Source: Dirofilaria immitis
Lineage: Eukaryota > Nematoda > Chromadorea > Rhabditida > Onchocercidae
Direction: 5' to 3'
Assembly (NCBI GenBank): GCA_024305405.1
Contig: JAKNDB010000103.1
Span: 62,001-126,000 of the forward strand
Length of the DNA stretch: 64,000 bases
In this document: piece by piece, positions 41,685 through 53,553 of the stretch
How positions within the stretch are numbered: the first letter of the stretch is position 1
Layout of the letters: each line of letters opens with the position of its first letter
Made by a program: the position numbers and the translations under genes
Notes under the pieces: generated by a model
What the model saw: only the letters and a program-made list of their open reading frames with translations
The model's database searches: none
What the model was told of the DNA's origin: nothing

Positions 41685-41762
41685 TTTTTTCTCTCTCCTT
41701 CCTTCTCTCTTCCTCCCTCCACTTTTCTCTCTCCGCTTTTCTGTCTTGCTCCTCTTCCCATC
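41685..41762 (+). repeat. Polypyrimidine (CT-rich) tract
   Basis: Nearly pure C/T over about 75 bases on the plus strand (CTCTCTCCTTCCTTCTCTCT and on). A second, weaker CT-rich tract follows at 41,860-41,930. The minus-strand Lys/Arg/Glu open frame through it is a low-complexity shadow. Confidence 0.7.
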
Positions 41763-42294
41763 TAATTTAAATTCGTAGAAAATGTTCATTAGGAAAGGAA
41801 TATATTCAATTTTACAAAAAAATTTCATTTCCTCATCCTTATGTCATCTTGGAGACAATTTTTCCTCTCTTTTTAATCTTATCTCTCTTCTCTCTCCTCT
41901 CTTTCATTGTTCTCTCTTTCTATTTTATAGATTTCTCATTGTAACAATGGCATTCGAAATATAAGCGAAAATTGCTCATTTTCATTTTATTTTTACAATT
42001 TCAGGAATGGGATTTTGTTAAATGAATTAAAGTGGCGGGAATTTAAATGAAATTTATTTTTCAAATATTTTAATTAGGAGTTGAAATTTTATATATGTTT
42101 TAATTAAACATTTACCATAGATTATTTTCTAATTTTTTATAAAGCTAACAGAAATGTTGGAAAGCGAAAATGTTAGCAATAATTTTTCGAATGGTTCAAG
42201 ATGGTAATATTACTGATGAATATCCAATTTCTCTCATTCATTTTACCATCCATTATTTGTTCAGCATCAAAATAAAAGGAAGAAAACTATATAT

Positions 42295-42329
42295 ATGATG
42301 AACATAAAAGAATTCTTCATGTTCATCAT
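42295..42329 (+). repeat. Perfect 11-bp inverted repeat (hairpin)
   Basis: Arms ATGATGAACAT and ATGTTCATCAT are perfect complements, separated by 13 bases that themselves contain the palindrome AAGAATTCTT. Read as RNA it would fold into a long stem with a minimal loop. No T-run follows in the right place for a terminator, and it lies at the edge of a simple-repeat cluster, so its role is unknown. Confidence 0.75.
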
Positions 42330-42338
42330 AAAAATTAA

Positions 42339-42382
42339 TAGCTAGATTGGTCATTTTGAATAGCTAGGTTGATAATTTTGAA
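42339..42382 (+). repeat. 22-bp direct tandem duplication
   Basis: TAGCTAGATTGGTCATTTTG followed directly by TAGCTAGGTTGATAATTTTG (each plus AA), two units differing at three positions, immediately downstream of the 11-bp hairpin. Confidence 0.85.
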
Positions 42383-42398
42383 TTTTTCGAATCCTATT

Positions 42399-42664
42399 CA
42401 TATATATATATATATATATATATATAGGATATCCCGAAAAAAATATATATTATTATATCAATATGTATATCATATATATACATATATATGTAGAGCACAA
42501 ATAATATACATATGTATGTATTTTTACCACGTTGAGCTCATTATATGTATACATATAGTTATGACTAAATCCAGTTAGTATATTATAAATTAATACATAT
42601 ATATATGTATTAATATATATATCCTTTTTATTATCATATATATATATATCCTTTTTATTATCAT
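42399..42664 (+). repeat. (TA)n microsatellite cluster
   Basis: A perfect TA run of about 13 units at 42,399-42,426 is followed by broken TA/CATATA tracts to 42,664. The end holds a direct repeat: TATATATATATCCTTTTTAT plus TATCAT occurs twice (about 42,612-42,637 and 42,640-42,664). Short open frames through this cluster are artefacts of the repeat. Confidence 0.9.
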
Positions 42665-42836
42665 TTTACATAACAATGTTTATAACTTCTTGAGAAGTTA
42701 TAAATTTTATTGCTTTTCTTATGAAATTATCTTTCAAGATAATTAATCCTTAAGTGTTCTTTATGGCTTCTAGATAATGAAATATTCGGAACATATACTT
42801 GAAAAATTTTTTACGTAAAGTGTTTGCATATTTCAG

Positions 42837-44922
42837 ATTACTTATCAATTTTGGGATGCTAAGAGTATTCGAAACAGCTGACGAACTGAAAGAAGCTGAA
42901 CTTTTAACCAGTGATTCAGTCTTTCTATTGCCTATACATTATTCTATACGCCATGAACGTTTGGGCATTTATCCGGAAGCGAAATGTACAGTATTGGGAT
43001 ATCCCGAAAAACGCCTTTCATATGGATGGTGATACGACGCAATAAGTTCACAAGGTTATTTGTAGGGAAGTATAATTCAATCCATAAAGTTGCAAAATTT
43101 TTCGAAAATTTTTTCATCGTCTATTTAGAAGATGAAAGCAATGCGAGAATTTCATTCATATTATTTTTACAGTTTCTTCGGTAATATAATATTTTGCAAT
43201 ATATATAATTTTTTTTCTATATTATTATTATGGTTTCCATTGATTTTTTTGGATCGAATAAACACAGTACGGTTTCCAAAAATCATGTTTGATCGAATAG
43301 GCATTTGATTTTAGTGAAGAACGGAAACAGCGGAAAAATGAAAGGAAATCAAGGAGAAAGGAGGAGTATATTTGACGTGAATTCCTGAAAATGCCGGATG
43401 ATGGTGATGATGTAGGAGCAAGATATTGAAGGAGAAATTGAAGGAAGAGGAGAAAAAGAAGGAGGATGTGTACAGGTGAGCTTGCTTTAGGGCGCACGTG
43501 TTCGTATGCAGTCGTATGCAACGTTTTGTCGACGTCGACGATATCGACTCATTTCTGATTCATACTATTCCATATCTTCTCAAATTAGATCAGTTTGCTG
43601 CACGAATTCTTGGCATACATTTAAGCAGGTTTTCATTTTTTTTCAATTTTTTTCACAAACTTCGTATCAGTTATATTAGACAGTGTGATTAGTTTTTGAG
43701 AAATTGTTTGCATTTAACATATAGATATTTACCATATAAACATGATAGTCATAATATTTATTATATGAACATGATTGTCATTTAAACTTGCAAATTTTTA
43801 GGATAAATTATTAGATTGCAAAAGCTACTAGATTTTCAGTAGCATTAGAAATGTTTTTTCATTTGCTAAGGCCTATAATTCTCCAAATAAGTTTAATTAG
43901 TCAAAAGTTTCAATACTTTTTGATTGATAATTTGCTCAACAATTTAATATACTATTTTATAATTTCAGTCGAATGACTGAATTGCTTTCGACTCATTTTG
44001 ATTTCTCGTCTCCAAGCTATCTCTCCAATTATTTCATCATAGATAAACATAAGCAAAGACAGATTATTGCCATGGATATTAAACTTGCTGAGGGTTATTC
44101 ATTTTAGAACTCGATCCGAAGGTTTGTTCATTATCAGTTATTTTGGCAAAATTTGAAGATGTTAAAATTTGATAATAAAATCGGATAAAAACCTGTTCTA
44201 TCATTTCTATGATTATTGAAGATCCTTTTTATAGCATCATGCTGATACGATAGCAAGTTGTTGGAAATTTTCGACACATGGCGAACGTGATCAGTTTGAA
44301 GCCAAGATTCGCCGCTTACCATCAATTGGTGTTCAGAGTCATGATGGAACATTGGCATCATTCACCGTTTTGGATGCTTCTGGATTTTTCAATAATCAAT
44401 TCACTTTTGTGGAACACCGTCAGCGTGGATTAGCTGATCGAAGTGAACTTAAATTGTGTCAGAAAGTTTGTTTTTTCATAACTGTTTGCCTTAGTAAAGT
44501 ACAAGGAGTCTGAAAATTTATTTATTTTATCAATTATACATTGTGTTGGTTGTTGCTATGATTCAATTAGTCCTATGTTTTTTGGTTGTTATTGGCATAT
44601 GGATGAATCTAATCAAATTTTATGGAAATTTCATTCTATTCTCATTTCCAAATCTATGAATATTTTAATGGGAGAAAATTTGGATTATTAAAATATCTAA
44701 ATTTTTTTATTTTCCATTTTACTTGATCTGTTCAAACAGAAGTTAGTATCTATTATGCTTGCGTTTGATTTGTAATTTCGAGAAATTTGAAACTTTGTAA
44801 CTTGCATATCTTAATTCTATTCTCAGGTAATTTCATTTGGACTGTATCCGATGAAATTTGTGGAGCACGAAACACGGCTGTTCTCGACCGCTCTTGCCGA
44901 TCACAATGGTGGAGTACTGTAA
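42837..44922 (+). CDS. Unrecognised multi-exon protein gene
   Basis: Clear exons: about 42837-43028 (LINFGMLRVFETADEL, SVFLLPIHYSIRHERLGIYP, KCTVLGYPEKRLSYGW), about 43501-43631 (MQRFVDVDDIDSFLIHTIPY, LLKLDQFAARILGIHLS), 43970-44121 (MTELLSTHFDFSSPSYLSNY, IIAMDIKLAEG), 44235-44465 (ASCWKFSTHGERDQFEAKIR, SFTVLDASGFFNNQFTFVEH) and 44827-44922, ending ALADHNGGVL and TAA. The last three exons agree in phase only if one T is restored in the run at 44102-44105, which otherwise gives a premature TAG. A Lys/Glu/Arg-rich exon at about 43,313-43,474 may join the first two but its frame is unclear. A possible start exon (MLESENVSNNFSNGSR, 42,152-42,202) lies upstream. The segments look like an ordinary soluble, conserved protein, without signal peptide or membrane spans, but I cannot name the family. 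Confidence 0.6.
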
Positions 44923-46389
44923 ACGATGAAGCTGGCATTCCGTTATTAATGATCATCGTGTCGTTTATCGGAGAATACCATCACATTTATGATGTTTTTT
45001 CCAAAAATTAACTTTTGTGAATTGTATTTTAATAATATTGTCCTCCAAAATATCTAACTTAGAGATGAATTTCAAAATTTCCAAATTCTAAATCAGATGT
45101 AAATTTAGATATTTTTAATTCAACTTGCACATCATTATCATTCAATTTTTGCATTAAAATTTAAATTGCAAATTGTGTGGTATAATTGACATAAAATTTA
45201 TAAAAATCTATTAATTATTTCATTATAAATAGCTTTGAGTAGTTATGAATTTCCTTTCAATTAAATAATTCTAGTGCATCACACTTTCTGTGAACATTAC
45301 CACTGTTCCATTATTCTTTTCAATATTCAATTGCTGAATTCATTGTCAAAAAAATAAAAGATCCAAGTTTGATGATTACCTGCTATATTTAAATAATAAA
45401 ATATTTGTTACATGTTATTTGTAGATGATTAAAATGATAAAATTATATAAATCGTTATTTACATAAATTCGTCATTTTAATCATTCAAATTTTGTCGCAT
45501 ACAAGACTATTTTCTGTATACTGTTAATTTTCTTTTCTGTTAAGAGCTCAATAATATATCATCAAAAAAATTATTAACAATCAAACTATGAGAAAGCGAT
45601 TTTTATAATTTCCTAGAGATGACTAATATCTAAAATGATACATTATTGATTAATTATTTGTGTTTACTTTTGATTTTCTTTTATCATATGTATGTGAAAA
45701 GAAATATACATGTATGTTATATATTTCGTTTTGATGATATGACGTTTTACTGTTTTTTGTTAAAATTATATTTAATAAATTCATTATGAATTGGTATGGA
45801 ATACTTTTTATATTGATACGATTTTCACAAATTCACAACATGATATGATATTAGAATAGGATAATATTTTTGCTAAAATTTATCAAAATAGCTGATGGAA
45901 CAAAATCTCCAGATCGTCATTATTAAAAATATAAAGCATGTAGTATTAATCCTGCGATGCAATGATCGGATTTTTAGTTTCATAGATTTATAATATTTAA
46001 TCAATGATATAACTTGGATAGGATTTTCTCAAATTTTTGCCAAAATGTTTCAATGAAACTGGAATTAATATTTTTATATTTTAAGCACTTGGTTCCGTGT
46101 AACTTCCTATAAAATTTGCGGAGATCATTAGAGTTACAAAATGATGATACTGCGACAAGCTTTGATTGACCATGTTGATCGCATTCCCATTGATCTGGGA
46201 GGTTCTGGAAAAAAAAGGATGATTTTTTCATTTCCTAAAATGGAGTTCTTCCACTTATCATTTTATGGATGTGTGCAAATTCTAGTAATCTTTTCAGTAA
46301 CATGAAAGTAAATCGACACTTTTACTCCTTCCAATATATTTATTTCGATTTAAACTATTAGTCTGAAACAGCATCTTTTTTCTTTCTTT
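44923..46389. other. Convergent intergenic region
   Basis: Lies between the stop of the unrecognised + gene and the stop of the GT31 gene on the minus strand. AT-rich, with no coding pattern that I can support. A short minus-strand open frame at 46,001-46,231 (Lys- and Asn-rich) is adjacent to the GT31 gene but has no recognisable match; it is probably chance. Confidence 0.45.
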
Positions 46390-48891
46390 TTAAAATGGTG
46401 AAATTTCGGAGGTGAAAAATTGCCCTGTCATCTCTTTTACCTGGACATTATTTGCGGAATACATGAAATCGATATTAATACGTTTGACACTCGCAATATC
46501 AGCAACAATTCCGGTATAAAAAATATCTTCCAATTTTAACCATACAGCCATCGGTAATGCATGCCAAATTTTTCGAATGCTTCTCTTGGTATAATATACA
46601 TCATACCAAGTGCAAATGGTGGGTAAAAGTTTCGTGAATAACATTTATAAGGTATAAAACTAAAATGTTAAAATATTGAATTAATTTAGTATTAATATAT
46701 AATTTCCTATTGTAAAAAATGCGAAAAACACATAACGAAATTAAACCTTTCCATCTTTTTTTTTTCTTTTTACGTCAGAAATAATAATAACATTAATAGA
46801 AAAATTAATTATTTTCTTGTTTTAAAATTTTGAAGGTAATTAATTACTAATTTTTAAATTTTAATAAAAAATGAAACAAAATATTATACTATTTACTCAT
46901 TCGTTGCCTGATGACGGCTTCTTTGTAACGTATAGCTCCATAAATATAAGCTAAATTGGAAAGAGAGATAATTTGTTGATCAAGACGATCCAAATCGAGC
47001 ACAACATCATCATCTACTTTTATATAATATGTGACATTTTGACAATATGTCTCTTTGAAATACATCGCTGTATAAACCTAATAAATTTAATTTTTACAAA
47101 TCAAAAAATAATTTTTAAGAATTAAAAAGAAAATAATAAAATTACGTAAAGAAAAAGAAAATGAATTAGATTAATAAACCTTAAGTGTAAGAGTTTCATA
47201 AATATCTTCGATTGATGTAACAATTAAATCATTGTATTTCTTGCTTTCCTCGATAATTTTCATCATTATCATAGTATCGGATTTCATACCTACCAAAAAG
47301 TATGCAACAACAAATCCATTCTATAAAAATGAATAGATGAGATTTGAACTGATTTTGAATACAATAAAATTATCAGCGAGGCAATATTTTTGCATTATTC
47401 TAAAATTCATCGAATTAACAGATAATGAAGAATTATAGTAACACATTACAAATGTTTCAAGTAATCATACATTTATAAAAACTAAAATTTTTACATCAGC
47501 ATGCACTTTTTGTATTATTTAGCATTTATGAGATATTTCAAAAATTATAAATCTGATAACAAATTTTATCGTTCTAAATTTTATATATTTTGAAGAAATG
47601 CAAAATTACTCTTTTTGAAGTATTTAGTTATTTTTCCTTAATGAATTTTTTTTCCATTCCTAAAAACTTATTCATTTATCTTGCAAAAATAACGTACTCG
47701 TAGAATATTCGAATTATTCGGATTAATCCACGTATCTCGGATTGCATTACGGATATCAAATGATGATGTCCTTGAAATAATAACGACTAGGTATTTTGGT
47801 CCTTCTAAACAAAGAAAAGCAAATTTGGTATTCATAATAATTGAAAACTTGATTAAATCAAATACCGTAACCGATTTTATTACTTACTCTTATCTATTTG
47901 TTATCTTTGCGTAAACCTAATAACTTACATTCTTTGAATTCATATTTAATCATTCACATCAGAGAGAGAAAGTTTTACAAATTACTGGTGGAAATAAAAT
48001 TGAAAAGTGAGCAGGTTGTTTTTCCGAATAATGCCATTGTTTGAGATCTTGATCAGAACTTGATATAAGTTATGATCCGTACACGTAAAATACAAACGTT
48101 TGCATGCTTCGATATTAGGAAGTATAAGAATAGACGATTTGATCGATTCATCCATAAATTCCATTGTAAAATTTTTGCTTACATTAATATTACTCCAAAA
48201 TTCACTTAAATCATACAAACGGTCGTTTTTGTCAGATTTTTGATGATACAAAAATATAAACAGAGCTGAAATTGAGCTTATGAAAAACTTTAAAATGATA
48301 AATTTTATATCATATTGATAAAATACTTTTACTTATAAATCTTCTTGTTCTATTATTTATTTAAATTTTCGAGCAATTTAAAAAAAAAAAAAGAAAAACA
48401 CTAAATATTCATCTTCCTGCATATAATTATAATAGACTTTCAATTTTTTATGGTATTAAGATTTCGTTTTATCTTAATATGGATATAATAGTCTATATTT
48501 TCTAGTTTGATTAACTTTCTCATCTTAAAAATTCAGCTCGATTCACCATTTATTATATATTAGAATTTTTGAAATTACATCTTTTATTATTGTCATGATT
48601 TTTGAAACTTTAATTATATACGATTTAGAAATTGTCCAAATTTTGTAATCTGAATTTATTAAAAACTTATGATTATTTTATTTCATCGAAAACTTGAAAT
48701 AGTATAAATTAAATATAATTCAGCAATGAGCCTAAATTAATTTAAATTTAGCCAATTTTGCACTTCTTCCTTCGAAATTTGAAATTTTTCAATGGAAAAG
48801 TTTAAAATTTCAGATAGTAAATGAGACCTCCTGCAATTAAAACACCGATGATATTTCCTTTTTTTCTCCATCGCTTTTGACGATAAAACAT
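46390..48891 (-). CDS. GT31 family beta-1,3-galactosyl/GlcNAc transferase-like protein (frame broken)
   Basis: A type II Golgi glycosyltransferase of the Galactosyl_T (PF01762) type. Exons: 48891-48828, 48265-47986, 47804-47698, 47320-47180, 47077-46897 and 46659-46390. Exons 1 and 2 join to give a basic N terminus (MFYRQKRWRKKGN) and a signal anchor (IIGVLIAGALFIFL). An in-frame stop just upstream fixes the start. Family motifs follow in order: SRTSSFDIRNAIRDTW, VVAYFLVG, EDIYETLTLK, then YYIKVDDDVVLDLD with the metal-binding DDD, then FYPPFALGMMYIIPREAF, and LEDIFYTGIVADIA. Exon 6 changes frame by one base between AFEKF and HALPM (46,566-46,573), enters one base short at 46656-46659, and the 3' part of exon 2 needs two more restored bases. 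It could be a recent pseudogene, but the domain is full length and the losses follow the pattern seen elsewhere in the window. Confidence 0.75.
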
Positions 48892-49780
48892 TTTGCAATG
48901 CGACTAATCGAACCTGTCCAAGTATCCGATCGAAAAAGCAATGAAACAATCACCAAAATGATGCACCATTTTATCTTTTCATCGAATGATTCAGATTCAC
49001 TTTAACATTTTTTACGCATTATTATCTTCTGCTATTTGCATTATCTTAGATTGCTTACTTAATCGCATTACAACATTATCACTATTTCAATTATGTTTTA
49101 TTTCATACTTGCTGTAATCATACAACTCCTTTTAACCGGTTTATATATTGCACTGCATTTCTCAACACATCCTGCATTACACTGATAACAATGCAGAGTT
49201 TGTTTCATGATAAAATTGATTACTCCTCATGACATCGTTTAAAAATACCAATTTCTTTTTTATCTAATTTCAATTTTTCCTATCATATAAATAGCTATCG
49301 CTGTCTCGTTTTATTTCAACTTCAACGAAGTAATTAATCATGCCATATCCATGTCATAAACTATTAAATTTTAGTTTTCGTTTTGAATTTCATAATTTTT
49401 TTGTATTTTATAAATTTTAAAACTTCCGAAAATAGCATTTTTCACAGTAAATCTATGATTAGCTAATGAATTTTTATCATTTTTTTTCTTCAATATCAAT
49501 TCGCTCATTATTCTTCAATCCCAAATTTGATAACATATTCGTCACTTTAAAAAATAATTTAATATGTCTCAGCCAAGTACTCAAAATAAATTATATAATT
49601 TCACTTATTTTAATCTCGAAGGCGATAAACAGCATTTATTAAATTCAATGTAATACACTATCCGTATATAAAGAAAACTCTAACATTTGATGCATTTACC
49701 TTTAAATTTTGGAAAATTGGAAATTTGGTAAAAATTTAAAAGAAAATTTCGGTTTAAAAAATTTTTAAATTTCATAAAAC
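48892..49780. promoter_or_regulatory. Divergent intergenic region
   Basis: About 0.9 kb between the start of the GT31 gene (-) and the start of the F-box gene (+). It should hold both promoters. AT-rich; no distinct motif stands out. Confidence 0.4.
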
Positions 49781-50223
49781 ATGACCAAAATTCCTGACGA
49801 AATATTGGAGAAAGTTTTTGTTTATATTCCAGCGATAAAGGGAATTTCTCAACATAGGGTCAATAAAGATTTAACGAATATATTGTTCACTTCTTTCTTT
49901 AATTACATATATTCTAAAACTAAAATCATATCTATCAAATTTCGCTGTTGTAAAAGATGAGGAAGGTTGCAATAAATTACCTACTTCTATTGATTCGTTA
50001 TGGTAATGGACTACTATTTACATTATTACAGCACTATTGCAGTGATATCAAGAACTGCAAACTTCAAGTTAAACTGTTAATCCAGAGTGCTACACTGTCG
50101 GAATTGAAAAATAACTCCGCTGTTTTTGGTGAGAATTTTGGAATGTATATATTTCGAACAAATTTTTACTGGTCGTTGGATATGTTTCGTTCTTTGTTAC
50201 TCATTTTATATATTTGGATATAA
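49781..50223 (+). CDS. Small intronless F-box protein (one frame break)
   Basis: From ATG at 49781 the protein begins MTKIPDEILEKVFVYIPAIK, a typical N-terminal F-box (LPxEIL...IF..L), followed by QHRVNKDLTNILF. F-box proteins hold substrates for SCF (Skp1-cullin) ubiquitin ligases. The frame stops at 49958 (TGA) directly after a run of four A (49952-49955). Restoring one A carries the frame straight into the next open frame (MRKVAINYLLLLIRYGNGLL, then LLIQSATLSELKNNSAVFGE) to the TAA/TAG at 50221-50223, about 147 residues in all. The second half has the LxxLxL texture of short LRR-like F-box proteins. Nematodes have many rapidly evolving F-box genes, so this could also be a decaying member. 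No introns are seen. Confidence 0.6.
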
Positions 50224-53200
50224 TTGGGAGACATGTCTTTTAAAAAGTACAACTCTTCGTTTTAAAAGTTTTCCCTCATTCAACCATTAACATATCACGC
50301 AATGACGCGAACAAATTTCAATCCCATCAATCATAACGAATCATTATGCCCGAATTTCCTAATAGCATACAAGGGAAACCGACAAATTCTCAAAAATTTT
50401 TACAGAACATCACCGCTCATTAAAATACCAAACTATACCATACTAACCTCGTATGCTCGTATGCTCTCGGTTTTTTTTTTTTTTTTTTTACGTTTTGGTA
50501 GCAAAGGACTTTTTAATCGGCCTAATGCTATATCGCCATGTACTAGTAGATTTATTCCCTTCAAATTTGTCTTTAAGCATTTTTGTCATAATGTAAAAAA
50601 AAAAGCGGCTAAGAGAGGAAGCGGGAAATGAAGAGTCTCGAAGAAAAGTTCGTTCGTAAGCACAATTAAAAATACGCCGCATCAATAAAGAATTTCAAAA
50701 ATTAAATTTTCGGATCTCCGAAGCCGCGTTCTACTATACATTATTTGATACTACACTCCGTTAACGAATAAGCCAGTTATCTATATTTTTCTATCTTATT
50801 TAAGAATGCCAGTATATACGGAATATGATCCATTATTTATCATGCCCTTATATCATGCTTATCATGTTATCTGTACTTTTTAATTCTTATTTCTTATGTT
50901 ATTAAAGGAAGAAATAATTGCTAAATTATGAGATTTGGCTTCAGGAAGTGAGTCATCAAGGAAGATTGGTCGTCTCAATGCCATCATGATAGCTATACAT
51001 TTTATTCTTTCCTTCCTTTTACTTTTCTAATAAAATTATCATAAAATCGTTTGTGCATAGGAATTGAAAGCATATTTCCTACTAAAATCAGTCATATGGG
51101 TATCGAATTTTAAAACCCAAAGAACTTAAAATGTATCATCAGAAATCTCACTGATACACGTCGAGATCCATGTATAAAACACATCAAAAATTTTTTTGGA
51201 ATGATAGCAATAGATTATGACAAATTTTCCCAACTTCTCTACTGTTATTTTTTGTTGTTATTAGTTAATTAATGCATACTTACCAGCTCATAATCATATG
51301 CTTTTTAATGTGTGCACCGGGAATCATCATGATATTGACACACTTTGCTCGTAGCTTTTCACGTTCTAATATTTCTCAAATTTTAAAGCTTTTCTGAAAT
51401 ATGTAGTCGAGATTGTAATATGGTATCGGATTGTCTGTGATTTTTCATAAATTTCGACTTTTTATGTCCAGAGAAGAATCTTATCAAAGCGTCATTCATA
51501 TTTTCAGGAACAATGGCAAATTTGCCGAGAATGCAATGTTTTTCTTTAAGAAGGAAGTGTTACTGTTTTATTTTTTATTTCAGATATTTTAAATCTGTTC
51601 ATCGGTACATTATCATTTTCAGTCGAATAATAAATCAATTGAAAAAATTCTCAAGAATAGTACATGTCGAGACGAATTATTGCTTTTGGCATAGAAGGAA
51701 CAGTGCAACAAAGGTATGATTGCTTCTTTGAAGTTCCACTGAATAATACCGAAAAAATTTTAATTTGAATTTAACTGGTTCAGAAATTGTTGTACTGCAC
51801 TCATCAACAAGTAAATTTAATTATAATTCGTGAAGAACTCAAGTTTCAATCAAATTTGTAGCTTTGTTGAAGAGTTTGAAAGTCTCAGTTGGCAATTTCA
51901 TTTATAGAGTTTGCCAAAGAGTTAAGCATAGATTTGCTGGGAGACATAATTGAATAGTGGAGGATATTCAGAAGCTAATTTTTAGGAAGTTTAGAAACTG
52001 CTGTATTGCAGTGAAAGACTATGTTTGATGCAAGACTAAATTTAAAAACATAACTGCAATTTAAAAACATACGCTTTGCAGAAATTGTATTGTATGCATT
52101 CTATAAGAGCGAAAGATTTCCATTCTCGAAGAAAGTCATTTTTGTTTGCTTTCAGACTCTATAAAAATGCTTCTCACTGAGATGGTTTAAAATTTTAGAG
52201 AATTAGAGAATTTGAAAATGAGAGAATAGAATAGTGACATTAAACTGCATTGGTGATATGGCTATTCATCATTTTTTAGCCATATATAATCTTTGCTTGA
52301 CTTCATCTCATTGTGTATTGTATTATCTCGTACTGTAAAGATTTCTTGAGTTGGGATTTGTTATGGCTTGATGATTATCTTAAAAAGACTAACCAAACAT
52401 ATTGTTTCATGAGAAAGACATTTCAATAGGAACGACAGAAGGACTTTTTCCCGAAATTGGAAACTAATATATTACCATCTATTAAATTTGAGTAGTCTGG
52501 AGCAAAAATAGTTTTTGAAAAAAATCTTAGGTGCAACAGTACTAAGATATTTGGAAAGTGGAAGGCATTTGTGTGAAGCGTTTACTATTATTTATATGGT
52601 ATTAGTTTACTCGTAATGCAAAGATTGTTTGCAATGAAGTGCTATTAATTCTTTTTTTGACTAAAAAAACAAAAAAAAAACAGAAGTATATTTGCATATA
52701 AATTTTAGAAATAGCAGTTAGTTTTTGTGGAAAAATATTTTGATTTTTTACAACACGATTATGAACGAATAAATATTATTCAAAAATTTAAGCAGTTCGG
52801 CACATCAAATTTAATTATTCCTTTTTATGACAGTTAAAAATTCCACTTCATCGATCTTGCAAGGCACGAAACAAAGTCAGTGTTGCATATTTCTTTACTA
52901 TCAAGAGAACGTTTCATCTTCGAAAATTTTACGAAAAAGAGATGATATGTTAGATTTGTTGTTCTCTAAAACTGAATTTTTGCCCAATTCCATTTGTGAT
53001 TGAGAGTTAGGTGGCAGATACGAAATGAATCTGTTTAACATTCTTTAATTAATGTTTATAAAATAAGTGTGTATTACAAGCATTGTGTAATATATAATAT
53101 CATTTTGATTATTCTGGTTGTGTTTCAGATGTATTCGATGCTTGTTTTTTTCAGAATCGTTTTATGAATAATCCATGTAAAATCATCATTATTATTCATC

Positions 53201-53553
53201 ATCGCCGACCGCCCTAACGATTGCTATCATCACCATAATCGACCATCTTAATTTCTTATTTGTATTCCCATTATCGTTGACTTTTGTTAGAAGGCGGATA
53301 AATTCTGTTATTTTTAAAGGTATTTTTGTCTTTTTAGATTTTATTTATTACCTTAATTTGGATGTCCATTAATGATTTTTATTAAAATTTTGCCTTGTCA
53401 ATATTATTTGCATTTGAAAACATATACTCATGTTCAGTAAAATTAGGTTGATAAAAATATGTCCGTGTTAGTTACATTTAATGTACTACATTCGATTACT
53501 GAAGATGTAAATTATACTTCACCTCATAGCAGATTTTAAATTTTGTGTTTAGT
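50224..53553. other. Intergenic region upstream of the decarboxylase gene
   Basis: Contains a T-run of 18 at about 50,471-50,488 and a less AT-rich part from 51,700 to 52,600. No open frame joins to another in phase. Bases 51,780-52,120 hold three loosely similar segments (TCAGAAATTGTTGTACTGCA, TTTAGAAACTGCTGTATTGCAG and GCAGAAATTGTATTGTATGC) that may be an old duplicated element. Short open frames at 50,302-50,631 and 51,513-51,719 are not supported by similarity or splicing. A 5' UTR exon of the decarboxylase gene may lie here. Confidence 0.4.

Larger units (their letters stand above)
34300..42100. other. Second AT-rich gene desert
   Basis: Apart from the right end of the foreign-looking block (to about 34,600) and the GC-richer island at 38,230-38,650, I see only A/T-rich sequence with short low-complexity open frames on both strands and no pairs of exons with matching phase. 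Bases 36,900-37,130 and 41,460-41,470 include GA-rich runs. Confidence 0.55.

Noticed and set aside
43228..43521. 97-codon minus-strand open frame rich in Phe, Ser and Leu
   Set aside because: It is opposite a GA-rich stretch belonging to the plus-strand gene; the composition is what the complement of a purine-rich region gives.
44787..45011. Plus-strand open frame reading WTVSDEICGARNTAVLDRSC
   Set aside because: The other plus frame continues the previous exon in phase (VISFGLYPMKFVEHETRLFS) and ends at a stop at 44922, so I preferred it; this choice is not certain.
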